Shown in pieces: positions 20,040 through 32,187 of a stretch of 64,000 nt of DNA. Within the stretch, counting starts at the first letter, position 1; each line of letters opens with the position of its first letter. The translations under genes and the position numbers were made by a program. The stretch spans positions 130,519,475 to 130,583,474 of the forward strand of contig OZ005651.1 in NCBI GenBank assembly GCA_963930645.1, read 5' to 3'. The stretch is from Salticus scenicus (taxonomy: Eukaryota; Arthropoda; Arachnida; Araneae; Salticidae). The notes below the pieces were generated by a model that was not told the origin of the DNA, did no database searches, and saw nothing but the letters and a program-made list of their open reading frames with translations.

Positions 20040-21390
20040 ATCTAATAATAAAAGATCGGGCATGCTTTATTTTTATTTAAAAAAAAAAAAAATCTCAAAA
20101 AGAAATCTTAAGTATGCTAGATAAAGAGGGTTAACGATAAAAAGAAATTATGAAACTTTGAAATATAGCACTAAATTATTGTTCCATGGAAATATTTTCC
20201 AAAGGTAATTAAAACTTTTATCTGGGGTTTAAAAAAATTACAATAATCTACTGTCTTACTTTAAAAACTTAAAAATGATGTAACAGATTAAAACTACAAG
20301 TACTAAGCCGATTCTTAATCTTTAAAAAGATTGTTCTAACGTCTAATAAAGTTTAATTTTAAAATCATCGAATTTTGTACTATATCTTGCAAAGTTCACC
20401 CCCCCCCCCACACACACACACATACACACTCTCTCTTCCCCAAGAAACTAGATTAAAGTTTTTATAAAATAGCATTTGGTGTGAAAGAATTCGTTCCCTT
20501 TTTTCTCCCATAAGGAAAAGGAGCAAAGATGAATAAAAAGTAGATATAACGATAACACATATTCACACGTGTATAACGTATTCGAAAAACTTTGATCTCA
20601 GCTTTTACTCATTAAATATTGATCTCTATTCATCTGATATTGATCCCTTTTATTCATTAAATATTGATCTACTTAGACCTACCTCTAGCATAAATTAGAA
20701 AGTTGCGGGGGGAAAAAAATTAGAGGATTTTCTAAAAATTAATAATAATTTTGAGGGTATTCAATTACAAGACTTACAAAATTTAATCTTTTATATGATC
20801 CTTCATAATAAAAAAAAAAAAAAAAAACTTCAATTAGGGAAATATGCCCCATACACTAGTAAAATCATGTACGAAATTTTAGATCTGAACTTAAGTATCA
20901 GAAATATGACAAGACAAATCTGGTGTAAACCACTTTCAAATATCTTGATATAAGTTCTTCCATGGGAAAAAAAAAACACGTCGTCAGATTTTGTTTCAGG
21001 AGTTCACAAAAGTAAAAACAATGATCATGTAAATAAACACAATTATATTTTAATGTATCACTTAAATATCACTTGTCTCTTTGTTTAAAGACTTTTGTTA
21101 TGATATAATATGAATCTTTGTACGTCATCTTTTCAGAGTACGAGAAAAATTCTATTCACTTGTTTTTTTTTTTTTTTTTTTTTTTTTTTTTGTGTACGGT
21201 AAAAATTAAATATTACATTTTTAAAATACCAAAGTCTAACTTCTTAATTCTTATATAATTGATTCTCATGGAATTTCTGATCGATTTTGCGATTTTTTTT
21301 TTTTTTTTTTACACAGAATTTAAGCTGTATTCGAGACTGATTACATTTTGGCATAAAATTGTTTATTTCATGATTAATAAAACTGTAGGA
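20040..21390. other. Intron of the minus-strand gene, low complexity
   Basis: The 1.4 kb intron between the first two visible exons holds poly-C/(CA)n at 20400-20432, several poly-A and poly-T runs (20811-20826, 21162-21191) and AT-rich unique sequence. No transposon was recognised. Confidence 0.5.
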
Positions 21391-21400
21391 AAAAAATTAC

Positions 21401-21586
21401 CAAATATTCTTTTAGGTTTTTCGCATCATCTAAAGCCACTTTTACATTGACCAGCGAATGCTTCAATATTTCTTTTATTACTTTCCTGTCTAATGGAGGA
21501 TCTGTCACACAGCTGTAATCAGGCTCATCTTCCAAGCCACAGGGATTTATCCAGAAAGGCTCTTCCTCATCTACAGAATTCTCCAT
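21401..21586 (-). CDS. First visible coding exon of the putative four-helix protein (residues 1-62)
   Basis: The minus-strand frame from ATG at 21586 reads MENSVDEEEPFWINPCGLED, then EPDYSCVTDPPLDRKVIKEI, and continues as an amphipathic helix (LKHSLVNVKVALDDAKNLKEYL) to a GTAATT donor at 21400. Joining to the next exon in phase 0 keeps the helix going. Cysteines at 16 and 26 lie in a Pro/Asp-rich lead segment typical of a mature N-terminus. The ATG has a poor upstream context (T at -3), and TTCTGTAG inside this sequence (ending 21571) could instead be a splice acceptor, so the true start may be in an unseen upstream exon carrying a signal peptide. With this ATG the protein is 205 residues and has no signal peptide. 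Function is unknown. Confidence 0.7.
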
Positions 21587-22024
21587 TGAAAAATATTAAC
21601 AGTTTTACGTACACAGGAATCCTAGATCAAAAGAAAGAAATATCACTATTTTGGATATGGATGAAGAATATTTTAAGTACAATTTTACAATTTAGATACT
21701 TGTTATTTTTAAACAACAAGAAAAGTAAATTTTTATTCCTTTAAAAAAAAAAAATTATAATTTTCACTATTTGTTAATACACTGCATTTCCGTAAATAAA
21801 CGGATACTTTTGATTTCAGACATTTTGTCAACTGTCTCAAAATGTACTTGAATTAACTTGAAAATTCAGGAGTGGGAAGATCATGTTATACCTCATGTAT
21901 TTCAAGAAAAATTATTCCCCGAAAGCAAAAATGCAATGAGTAAAAAATTAAAGAAAAACAAAATGTTATGACGATCATGTATTTTTCATGATCTTCACAT
22001 AATTAATACCTTTATTATCTCAAG

Positions 22025-22230
22025 AATCTCTAAGGTCCGAATGTTTTTTCCACCTCTATGTACCAGTGATACACTAAAGAACCATCTCCCAAAATCCTTA
22101 ATTATTATGAGGAGGTGATATGCAGAATTTTTATTGCAGATATCTTTAAAAAATACTCTTAAGTAACTAAAAATGCATGTTTCAATACATTTTTTTTGTC
22201 TGTTTTATAATATGGTAGATAAAGGTTTAA
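22025..22230 (-). mobile_element. piggyBac-like MITE fragment (family of 32524-33242)
   Basis: Read inverted, it starts TTAAACCTTTATCTACC and runs through TGAAACATGCATTTTTAGTT, ATATCACCTCCTCATA and TTTAGTGTATCACTGGTACA to TAGAGGTGG. This order matches 32524-32710 block for block. Only one terminus is present; the other side ends abruptly near 22025. It is a truncated copy. Confidence 0.65.
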
Positions 22231-22325
22231 TATTTCTCTCTATATAATATGTATATTACAGATATCTATTCGCTTTATATGATTTTTCCCTATCTATTAA
22301 TATATATTTCCTCTACCTACCTACC

Positions 22326-22350
22326 TATATATATATATATATATATATGT
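22326..22350. repeat. (TA)n microsatellite
   Basis: A pure TA run follows CTACCTACCTACC. Confidence 0.9.
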
Positions 22351-22470
22351 TACTGATCTATAATACATATATTACTTACAAAAGGATACCAATTCATTGT
22401 CTTTGAGCCCTTTCCTCTAATTAAAGAAATTTCAGTGATGTTTGATTGGAATTTCCTATATAAAATCATT

Positions 22471-22681
22471 TACCGTAAAAACCGGCGTATGAGTCGCAGT
22501 CAGTACCGTCAAACTAATGGAATTTTTAAATCAATAGTCACCAATAATTTTTAAGAGTGACATTTCATTTTTGTAATAGACGACTACTCTTCGAAGTGAT
22601 TAGACAAACGCTATAATTGAATTTTAGTGGTGGCTACTGAATAAAGCACCGAGTGCGGCCCATACGCCAGTTTTTACGGTA
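22471..22681. mobile_element. MITE with TACCGTAAAAACC-type ends and 7 bp duplication
   Basis: The left TACCGTAAAAACCGGCGTAT and right ATACGCCAGTTTTTACGGTA ends are inverted repeats. AATCATT lies directly outside both (22464-22470, 22682-22688). The 211 bp element has no frame. Its TIR resembles in style the element at 45158-45345 (ACCGTAATTTCC), but the interior differs. Confidence 0.75.
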
Positions 22682-23184
22682 AATCATTTCGCTACATACC
22701 ATAATAGTCAAAACAATATCTGAATTATTGCTGAAAACGCTTTACTGTGAGACACAGTTTTAATGACAAAATTTCATTTTTGATGCGAAATTCTAAACTT
22801 GATTTCCCCATCAGAAGAAAAAAAAATGTTGTATATGAATTTGCTCGAAGCATTTACAGCACTTTTTAATTTTATAAATTGCACTAGTTAAAAAAGTGCT
22901 GGTTACCACTAGCAAATTGTTACTTAGTTAAAGCCCAGGGCTTTTAATATGACATCTTTAATTTATTACATTTGATTTTTATTTTCCAGTGACTTTATAC
23001 GAATTGTGATTAGTGAATTTGAATAGACTAATGATATAATAGGAATAAAGTAAGTGAATCGATTTGTTTTCAGATCTCTTAACTATATAAAAGATCTCAA
23101 TGTTTTCATAATTACTATACGCAAACACCATATTGGCGCTGAAATACACAAGTCAAAAGATACCAAATAGCAAAGAGAATGCCT

Positions 23185-23520
23185 CCAAATCTTTATTACA
23201 ACAGATGTTCTACATGACCACCACCGCAGGGGATAATACAATACATTGCAGGCGATTCGCAAATCCAGCTACAGCAGAATGCAGCAGGTCCAAATGTATA
23301 CATGTCACCTCTTGACAGATCACATCTTTCGTTTTCGATAGATTGGATGGACCGGCTTGATGCACCAAAGATTTCAAATATCCCCATAACCAAAAGTCTA
23401 CCGGTGTCAAATCTGAGGATCGAGGAGGCCATGAAAAATTGCAACGCCTGCTAATGATCCCGGCTTCCTTGAACATCTGTACCAAAAATTCCTTGACCCC
23501 AGTAACAATTTAGCTAGTTG
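23185..23520 (-). pseudogene. DDE transposase C-terminal fragment, frameshifted
   Basis: On the minus strand the frame reads ISRRCNFSWPPRSSDLTPVD followed by FWLWGYLKSLV, the WPPRSPDLTPxDFxLWG block of IS630/mariner-related insect transposases, in which the Asp is catalytic. It continues to KDVICQEVTCIHLDLLHSAV and GFANRLQC, then shifts frame and ends CGGGHVEHLL with a stop, the usual C-terminus of this family. The preceding two thirds of the gene are missing. Terminal repeats were not found. Confidence 0.8.
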
Positions 23521-24111
23521 CTGAATCTTCCATAAACGTGACGGTAGAAAGTGCATCTTTTTTACAACGCAACCTTCTCAAAGCGTTAATTTTTTTTAGA
23601 AAAAAAATATATACATGAAGTTAGAATAAGAATATAACATAAAACGCTGAAAAAAATTCTTTAAACGTGTTACCGTCAAACTGAAGAGCACACAGCACAG
23701 AAATTCTGTGACAAGGAAAGGTACAGGAAACCTGTTTTGGCGAAAGTGGAATGTCAGTTTGGAGAATGAATTGGAGTATTGGTGGGGAGGTGATGTTCGG
23801 GAACAAATAGGTTACTAGTCCGTGGTCTATTCTAATATGTAGTCAACGGACAAAAGGTTTCACCACAACATGGAAGAAATAAGAAGAGGGGAAAGAACAT
23901 TTCGGTGTCAAATGAAGTTCTCCAAAGCAAAAGATGCCAATGACCAACATTTGTTAATTCTTGAGGTCAGAACGAATTTTGCTTCAAAATGGCATTCGAA
24001 GCAAACCGTATTCTAAATGTACTGTGTGTTATGTGATTTTGTGTTGCAATGAAAAAAAATTCTTTTATCAATATCATCAATTTAACGGCCTTATTCAGCA
24101 TTAACTTCAAA

Positions 24112-24320
24112 CAACACAAAAGCGTCTGAAGTCAGGGTGCAGCTTTCCAGCAAAAATTGACACTCTGCTTCTGCCATCTAGCGTCGAAGATTCCATTTAA
24201 TCGTTGACTGGTTATTTTCAGCTAAAAAATCTTAAAACAACAATGTCGTTAGATGGCAGAAGCAACGCATCAAATTTTTTCTGAAAAGTTGCACCCTGAC
24301 TTTACACGCTTTTCAAGTTT
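24112..24320. mobile_element. Foldback MITE with CAGGGTGCA core ends
   Basis: The core 24133-24298 begins CAGGGTGCAGCTTTCCAG and ends inverted as CAGGGTGCAACTTTTCAG, with CTTCTGCCATCTARCG continuing the match. The complementarity extends outward (AAAAGCGTCTGAAGT versus ACTTTACACGCTTTT), so the termini lie beyond the core. No clean target duplication was found. Confidence 0.65.
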
Positions 24321-24429
24321 TCGTGTTCGACCGGGAGTTGGAGTTAGGGGTGAATACAACCGTTAGATAAACTGGGAAGTAGAGTAAAAATGAATTAGGT
24401 ACATTTTGAAACAAATCTTAGTCCTGATG

Positions 24430-24600
24430 ATCCGACCTATGTCTACTGACGGTAGTTAAAAGTATCTTGTTTATCATTAATTACTATAATAAGGTAATAA
24501 TTGCAATTTTTATTGCTTATATCTTCACGTTTGCTCTTAAAAATACTACAAATATATTTTCTATGTAATCATAATGTGGTAGATAAAATGTTACGATTAA
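24430..24600 (-). mobile_element. Diverged piggyBac-like MITE fragment
   Basis: Read inverted, it begins AACATTTTATCTACCACATT and contains TAAGCAATAAAAATTGCAAT, TATTACCTTATTATAGTAAT and, further on, CATAGGTCGG, collinear with 22025-22230 and 32524-32710. It is the most diverged of the three copies. Confidence 0.45.
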
Positions 24601-25622
24601 ATTAGACATCTCATTACACTTGGGTAATACTAACAGCTAGTTTTTTTTTTTTAAGTTTTGTGGAGAACTTTTTAATTGTTCCATGGTAAAATGAAAAATA
24701 AACATCAGTTACTGTTGAAAATTTTAACCGAGTCTTATTGAAAATGCTGGTTGTGTATTTCTACCAATCAGATTCAGAACTTTCACAGATTAATTTTTGT
24801 TTTTTAGATTTTCTTGATCAATTGGTCAATTACTGGCAGATCACTCTACTTATGTTTTTAAAATATTGATTTTATACTGATGAGGAAATTCGACTGAATA
24901 ACTTGTTTTTAAACGTATTGTATTGTTTTTTAAAAATATAAAAATTTAAATCTCATAATAAAAAGTTTTCATTTAATATATTTTCATAATGGTTGAAAAT
25001 ACTTTAACAATCTATGCATGATGAATGATTTTTGATTTTCCAAATGAATGTCTTGTAATTTCAAAATTGCCATTGAAAAGTGTTTTTATAATAACAGTCG
25101 CTAAAAATGGATTTATAAAATCGGAATGAGAAAATTGTAGTACTTCACCCATACGTGTATATTTCGACTTTCGGATCAGTCTTTTGAAATTGAATTCTCC
25201 GACTTACGTATTTTTGGGGATGTTTTGAATGCTAACTTTTAATGAAGCTCTTCAACATTTACAAATTATTGTATTTATATTATCGGTTGTTGTCTCCCAT
25301 ACCTTGATACTGAACTAGACTTCAAATTTCGTACTTCGAAACTGCAACTAATCAATATCTATTTATCTCTGTTTTGATATCTTTTCAACAATCATAAAAT
25401 TGGAAAATCGATAAATTGTGTTTACCTTCTGTTGATACCCGCATTGTATTCATCTGGTGTTAATATTTGAGTAATATTGTCGAAAGATTTTTCTTATATA
25501 CTTCTAGAATTTAGCTTAATTTACATTTTTAAAATATCTAGGTAGAACGGAAAAAAAAATGCATCGGGTAAAGGAATCAATTTAAACGTTTAATGCTTGC
25601 TAAGAAAAGATAATGGAAAGGT

Positions 25623-26814
25623 GGCACAGTGGGACAATTTTCACTCGTTTCATAATAATTTTCTTTTTAATTTAAATGAATTTTTGAATACAGAATAATC
25701 TTTTGGCAACTTTAAGCTTTCATTGTAATTTTTTTCCACAATTTATCCTTATTTTATTCTGAAATAAAAATGATAATTTTAAGAAGGTACTCAAGCTATC
25801 CCATTGCGGGGCACAATGGGACAGCAAATGGGGTACACTAAGACAACGAGTAAGGAACATACATAATCAGCTATATTCTGAAAGAACATTATTATTAAAT
25901 ACAGATCTAAAAATTGAACACGGAAGATATGAAAGCATTTTTTAAATGGCAAGACTTAAAAATTGCAAAATAGTTTTTGATAAATTGAAAATAATCAAGT
26001 AACATAATATTAAACAGTAAAGATTGACAAAATGTTTTCAAAAGTTCATTTTGTTATGGAATAACATCAGAAGTCTACAGAAAATAATAATTATGTCTTT
26101 TTTTCTGCACAAGTGCTAGGTTTTGGTGATTTTATTTCAGTAATAGCAAGGAAAGTTGAATATGTTGTCTCATCATCAAAAATAAAATTGTATCCTGACA
26201 AAAGCCTTTCATATAAGTCACAAAAATGTTTAAAATAATGTTTTTAGATAACAAGTTATCAACAATAATAATTTAACAGTTATAGAATAGTAGTAAATGC
26301 ATGTTTTAGATGTCATCTAAATAACACTGAAAATATTTTATTTAAACAAAATCTCATTAAAATCAATTTACTTGAATAATTTTAAATCTTCGTATTTCTA
26401 AAAACATATTTATAGTTCTAAATATATTTACTTGGGGGTAAGGTAGGACAGTGTCCCACAGTACCCCCAAGAAGTATTTTTAAATCAAAAGTCAAAAAGT
26501 TGCACAAAATTTACTAATAGAGTAAATTTATATTAGATACACATGCAATTAAAAAAGTTTAAGCTTTAAATTAATGCAATAATATTGATTATTGAATAAT
26601 AATTTATTGTTCAAATCCAAAATGTAAACTTGCCCGATTTTTCCAACAGTGATAGTAGAAACAAAAATGGCTGCAACTTCCCTACAATATTAAATGTGAC
26701 AGTGACTAGTTTCCACAATGTTGCCATACAGGTTAACTAAATTATGGCATAATTTTCTAATTTTTCAGTATTGAAATCATAGGTAAATTACCTATTGTCC
26801 CACTGTGCCCCCAT
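25623..26814. mobile_element. 1.2 kb element with GGCACAGTGGGACAA ends
   Basis: The left GGCACAGTGGGACAATTTTC and the right end read inverted (GGCACAGTGGGACAATAGG) give 15-16 bp inverted repeats. Related motifs occur inside at 25808 (GGGGCACAATGGGACAG) and 26440 (a short palindromic version, GGACAGTGTCCCACAG). The interior is AT-rich with no transposase. I found no target duplication, so the superfamily is open. Confidence 0.5.
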
Positions 26815-27029
26815 TCCTGTACTATGTCATTAGAAAAGAAACATTGATACTGATAGTTAAAACCTTGAGGTTCTTATTTACATAGCAATATTAGCAACTT
26901 CTTAAAATTCTTGTCACACTTTTTGTGATCTGAAATTTATCTATCAACATTATTTACTACTCCACATTGTTTATATATATAATATACGACAACATACATT
27001 GTTTATATATGCAATATAAACACAATTTT

Positions 27030-27700
27030 ACTTTAATATAATTCATATTTCTTACGTCTTATCATTGAATCAAATCTAAAAATAAATTTAAATAGCGTAG
27101 CAAGAAAAATGCTGACATCTTAAAGAGCACCGTACTTTCTTACTGATGGAGGTTGCTTTATTCTAAATGAATTGTTGCATACAGAAAGGGCTTTAGCTTT
27201 AAAAAGTACTTTGAGAAAATGGGTGGGTTGAGGGATTATTTGTTGTCTTACTTGTACATGAGAAAATCTGAAAAGATTACATTTACGGTCTATTTCATAA
27301 GAAAGCATTTCTAGAATATTTAATTTTGATGTTCAAAGTTTTAACATGCAGAGCAAAAAATTAAACGCTACTTTAATATAATTCATATTTCTTACGTCTT
27401 ATCATTGAATCAAATCTAAAAATAAATTTAAATAGCGTAGGAAGGGAAATGCTGACATCTTAAAGAGCACCGTACTTTCTTACTGATGGAGGTTGCTTTA
27501 TTCTAAATGAATCGTTGCATACAGAAAGGGCTTTAGCTTTAAAATGTACTTTGAGAAAATGGGTGGGTTGAGGGATTATTTGTTGTCTGAAAATCTGAAA
27601 AGATTACATTTACGGTCTATTTCATAAGAAAGCATTTCTAGAATATTTAATTTTGATGTTCAAAGATTTTACCATGCAGAGCAAAAAATTAAACGTTGGA
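27030..27700 (+). repeat. Tandem duplication of a 340 bp segment
   Basis: The segment from CTTTAATATAATTCATATTT (27031) is repeated from 27371, and both copies end in GCAGAGCAAAAAATTAAACG. They differ by a handful of substitutions and by a 13 bp deletion in the second copy (after TTGTTGTCT near 27589). The high similarity implies a recent duplication. Minus-strand open frames here are short and not flanked by good splice sites. Confidence 0.9.
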
Positions 27701-28108
27701 CTATAAAAGTTTTAAAATAAACTTTACCAAATATTAAATTCAATACATACGAGTTTCCACATCTTTTAATATGTAATTGTTTTATAATTTATATATTGCT
27801 GATATAGATGATTCTCTCTGATAAAGCTAACTTTGTCTTTGAAGTGTCCTAGTCTCAGAAAAAAATTTTCGTAGTGCAAAATTACATTTATAGATTAAAA
27901 AAAAAAAAAAAAAAAAAAAAAAGTTCTTTATGGGGGTCGTCTTTCTTAATAAATAAATAAATAAAAAAAGGACAAAGTGCGTCCACAGTTCTAAATTTTG
28001 ATAAGCCTAAGTTAATACATAAGCTTGGAAAAAATACTTTTTCAATCTCGTTAAGGGTAATTTTAAGCAAGAAGCTCGTATATATAAACATCCGCCGTAC
28101 TTTTGTAC

Positions 28109-28604
28109 TTAACACGTTAATTACTAATCACGCGATATCGCGTGGACGTCACTATCAAGTTCATAAGCGGAATAGCATAGCGGTCACAGCAAAACGGCAC
28201 ATAATATTTATATTGGCGACTAGGGAAGGTACTTTTATTTATTTATTTTTATTTTTTTCTATTTATACGTTATTTTAAAAATTTATGTGATTATAAAAGA
28301 CTGATATCTAAAGTTAGAATTATTATAATTAAATGTTTTTTAATTGTAAAATATATAACTTATTTAACCGAATTACATATCACGCGATATCGCGTTTCAA
28401 GCCATACGGGCAATAGTTGCATTATGTATGGCCAATCACGCCATATCACGTGATAGATATTTAGAGTACATAAATCCTATGTAAATAATAATAAAAGTAT
28501 ATAAATAATATATTAACTTATTTTAAGCACAATAAGAACTAGATTAAAAAAAAAAAGACCATTACACAAAATTCTAATTTTTAGCTTGACAATGAACGTG
28601 TTAA
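28109..28604. mobile_element. piggyBac-like MITE carrying CGCGATATCGCG palindromes
   Basis: It is bounded by TTAACACGTTAATTAC and GAACGTGTTAA with TTAA at each edge. Inside, ATCACGCGATATCGCGT occurs at about 28127 and 28379, and a decayed version (ATCACGCCATATCACGTGAT) at about 28436. CpG-rich palindromes are conspicuous in such AT-rich DNA. No coding frame is present at 496 bp. Confidence 0.75.
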
Positions 28605-28904
28605 GGAGTTTGTTCTACTCCTTAGGTGCCAACTATACATTTAAGATATTTAAAGTTAAGAAATTTTGAAAACTTTACATGTCTTTTACTAAGGCAAACT
28701 GCAAAATTCGCTATACTTAAATACCGGGTTTAAGTTGGTACCATGGACCTATACACTAAGTTATCTAAGTCCATGGTTGGTACTTAAGAAAATTTAAAAA
28801 ATGCGCTTTAAGAATTGATATCCCATCCTGCCACATTAAAATCAAAAAGCGTGTAAACAAACGAAAAAGGCTGGATTAAAAAAATTAAGTGCCTTGTATA
28901 TATT

Positions 28905-28950
28905 AATTAAAGATTCTTAAAATTAATTATAATTTTAAGAATCTTTAATC
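28905..28950. repeat. Near-perfect palindrome
   Basis: ATTAAAGATTCTTAAAATTA is followed almost at once by its reverse complement, TAATTTTAAGAATCTTTAAT. It could extrude as a hairpin with a loop of only a few bases. No flanking duplication was noticed. Confidence 0.85.
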
Positions 28951-28989
28951 TTTATGATATTTTATAATAGTAAACAACATAATTAGACT

Positions 28990-30229
28990 GATTTTTTTTT
29001 TTTTCTAGCAGCTACAGCTTGTTGCAGACTTCTCACGCAACTTGTAACATTAAGAAATTTCGACCTGTTTTCCGCCTAAACAGTAACAACAGATTGCACC
29101 ATTACCATTGCACCAAGTTACCATTGCACAATAACTAATCTTACTTTTAAGATTTAAAAGTGCGCGGGAAACAACTCTGATACCTTATCATTAATTGAAA
29201 AAACTGAACTGTTGGATTTAGATACACTGCGATTACAGGTGCATTTACATTAGTTTGAAAAAAGTTCTGAATCGAACATTTATATTAATTTAGACTTTAC
29301 TATTTAAGCATATCGAAGGTACTGAAAGAGCTATGTTTATGAATTATTGCATTTATATGTTAAAGTGAATTTTTAATTACAATTTTTAAAAAATGTAAAG
29401 AAATCATGACAATAACTTCTATATGCCACAGAGAAATATGTGATAAACGAGTAGTAAATCAGGTAGGTAAACAATTATGGTACCTAATTACTCGAAAATT
29501 TAATTTCGTTTAAAGTTTTCATCATTCTTTGTATAATTGGGGCTAATATACAAAATTTCTCTTTAAGGTGTTACTTTTTGTAACATACTCTTTAATAAAA
29601 ATACAGGGATAAATAAATATATGAACGTATATATTTTAATTCATATAGAAATACTAATCTAATTTGAAAACTTTAAAACTGCAGAATAATTGAAGGGTGG
29701 AAAGAAAAGATATTGTGATAGACTGTTTTGACCTATATGCTATTGAAATCTGATAGAAAATATTTTAATAATGTTGTTGGAATAAAAGCCAACTGACTGC
29801 GCATGGGTTTTAGGCTTGGGGGGAATTCCCTCCTGGGAGATTATTTTTAAATGGGTCCTACCCTATATTGACGCGAATTTTGGAGAAAACCACAGAAAAT
29901 TCTGAATGGCTAGTTTGGCCACTACCTGGCACTTCCCGTCTACTAGATTCGATAGCAAAATCTTTCGGCCATTGGTGAGACACGAAAAATAATTTATATT
30001 TTAATATTTCCACATTTATTATCGAAATATTTTACTACATTAAGAACTTAATGTATTTTTAAATTTAAATTTTTATAGAAGATGAAGCAGATGTTATTGA
30101 TGTGGAACATGTTTCAATAAAATACAATCAGGACAATGTTTAAATTTTTACAGTTCAAAGGTCCCCCCCCTCACAATATACACTACTTTTGTATAAAATG
30201 TATATTATGCATAGAAATAACTAAAGATG

Positions 30230-30275
<46 letters not shown>

Positions 30276-32060
30276 GTATATTTTAGTAAACTGAAGAAAT
30301 ATTTCATCCCGTAAGCAATATCTAAAATAAAATTACCCAAGATCAAGGAAACTTTTAAAAATGAAAGCAGTATTAAAAGCTTATGGTTAATAAGCAGCAA
30401 TAATGTACTCGAAAAATAAATCATATTTCTTTATTCTAATCCATTCTTGAGAAATATTGATTTGTAAAAAAAAAAAATCAAAACTTTCGAAAATGTCAGA
30501 AAAGCTAATCATAAGTCATTTCAGGCTCATTAGATCTTCAAATTATTTTTTCTAAATGTTTAAGTATGTTATGTTTACCATCAGAGTAAGTTCTCATTCT
30601 CCAACTCAGTTTTCATGTAATGAAATGCTTAATTTCAACTAAACTTTAATGCCAAAAACCTTTTACCAGTCAAATTCAAAAACTTTTCAGCTACTTCCAC
30701 ATTCATGTATGCAACGGCTCGTTGTTTAATTATACAATTTAGCAAGTATTTTTTAACTCTTATTTACAAAACGCTTTAATGATAAACATTACAGGTTCTA
30801 ATTAATGAACATCATATACATCATACAGTATAAATAAATATTTTGAAAATTTAATTCGATATATATTTATAATTATATATTTAAAATATAGATAATATAT
30901 AAATTAAATATTTAAAATTACCTGATCACTACAGCTTAAGAGTATTAGATGATTATCACACTTTCTTCAATATTCTGATAAAACACTGGATTAAAAGTGA
31001 AACGTGTTTCCGTTTTATTATCTCTCGGTTTAATGATTCTTGCTGAAACCCTTCAATTCAAAAAGGTGTAACAAAATAACCTGAAAGCATATCTGCGTTC
31101 TTATCTATTTTTCCTAAGAATAAGTCAGTTTGTAAAAAGAGCTATAAAATGATAACGATATGAAAAGATGACATCAAGTTCACACCTCCACAATGTGATA
31201 AATAAAAAAAAAAAAAAAAAAAACAATGTTTAGCGTAAGAATGAATCAACAATTCTCTAAAATTTATTTCCTTAATCTTAATGTGAGAAAAAATTTGCAT
31301 AATTATATAACCCAAAAGAAATACACTGTACTGTTAAATTTAAACATTCGCAAGTAAGAATAACGGTTTGAGGAATTTGCTTTGTTTCAAATGTCAGATT
31401 ATGCAAAATGTTCATATCGATGACATCCTTCATCATTCCAAAGTGATTGACACTTAGGAACCATGAAAATGGAATCTCTTTGTTTTTAAATGTTTGCTTC
31501 TCTATATTTTGTTTACTTATCTTCTTTAATTTATGAACCTAATTATATTATTAAGGCAATATGATATTCGAAAAAATATCTATCTTGCAATTAATTAATC
31601 CAATTATTCAGGCATTACAGAGAGAGACATTTCGAATTTTACAAGATGGAGTATTTAGATATGACGAAACAGAGTATGCTGATATAACATCAACAGTTAA
31701 AAGAAATTTTTAAGACTTTAAAACTGAAATTTCAAACTTCTGCAAAATCTTGTGTAAATAGCAAATATAGTACTTTGTTAACTACACGAAAAATAGTTAA
31801 TTTAAGTTTCCAAATTTGGCGTATTTGTGAATCAAAATACTATTATTTTTCAGCAAAATTAAAATCTAGAAAATAAAATAACTAAGAAAAAAATCTCTTA
31901 AATTATGAATTTAGTAATTTAACAGTTTCGAGGTTAAGTTTATTTTAATTTTATCTTAAAGCTTTTTTTTTTTTTTTTTTTCAGTCTGTTTTCGTAGAAA
32001 TTGTAGAAAAGACTGTAAATGAGAAAATATTTAATAAAGAAGCATCAATAAACTGGCGTT
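28990..32060. other. AT-rich stretch with no gene seen
   Basis: The sequence is mostly unique AT-rich DNA. A GC-richer patch at 29770-29960 (CGCATGGGTTTTAGGCTTGG, GGAGAAAACCACAGAAAATT) partly resembles 19524-19560 (AGAAGACCACAGAGAACT) and may be an old repeat. It includes the (TA)n run at 30229-30272 and a poly-A run at 31204-31222. No exon, tRNA or intact transposon is supported. Confidence 0.4.
30229..30272. repeat. (TA)n microsatellite, about 42 bp
   Basis: This is one of the longest uninterrupted TA runs in the window. Confidence 0.95.
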
Positions 32061-32068
32061 GTAAAAAT

Positions 32069-32187
32069 ATTACTTACAAACTTTGAATAAACACCATAAA
32101 ATGCAATAAACTCGCATTTTATGCATTTTATGGTTATTTTCGCATTTTATTGCATTTTATGGTGTTTATTCAAAGTTTGTAAGTAAT
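32069..32187. mobile_element. Short foldback MITE (AAACTTTGAATAAACACC family)
   Basis: The left ATTACTTACAAACTTTGAAT and its exact reverse complement at the right continue through AAACACCATAAAATGCAATAAA, giving arms of about 45-50 bp around a short centre with extra GCATTTTATG repeats. The same terminal sequence bounds 3876-4137, so this is a deletion form of that family. Confidence 0.85.

Noticed and set aside
25427..25520. Minus-strand donor after a short reading MNTMRVSTE in the phase needed by the alternative acceptor at 21571
   Set aside because: No signal peptide, other frames are closed, and phase agreement alone is expected one time in three.
27120..27308. 62-codon minus-strand open frame in the tandem duplication
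   Set aside because: The second copy of the duplication does not preserve it because of a 13 bp deletion, so it is not under coding constraint.
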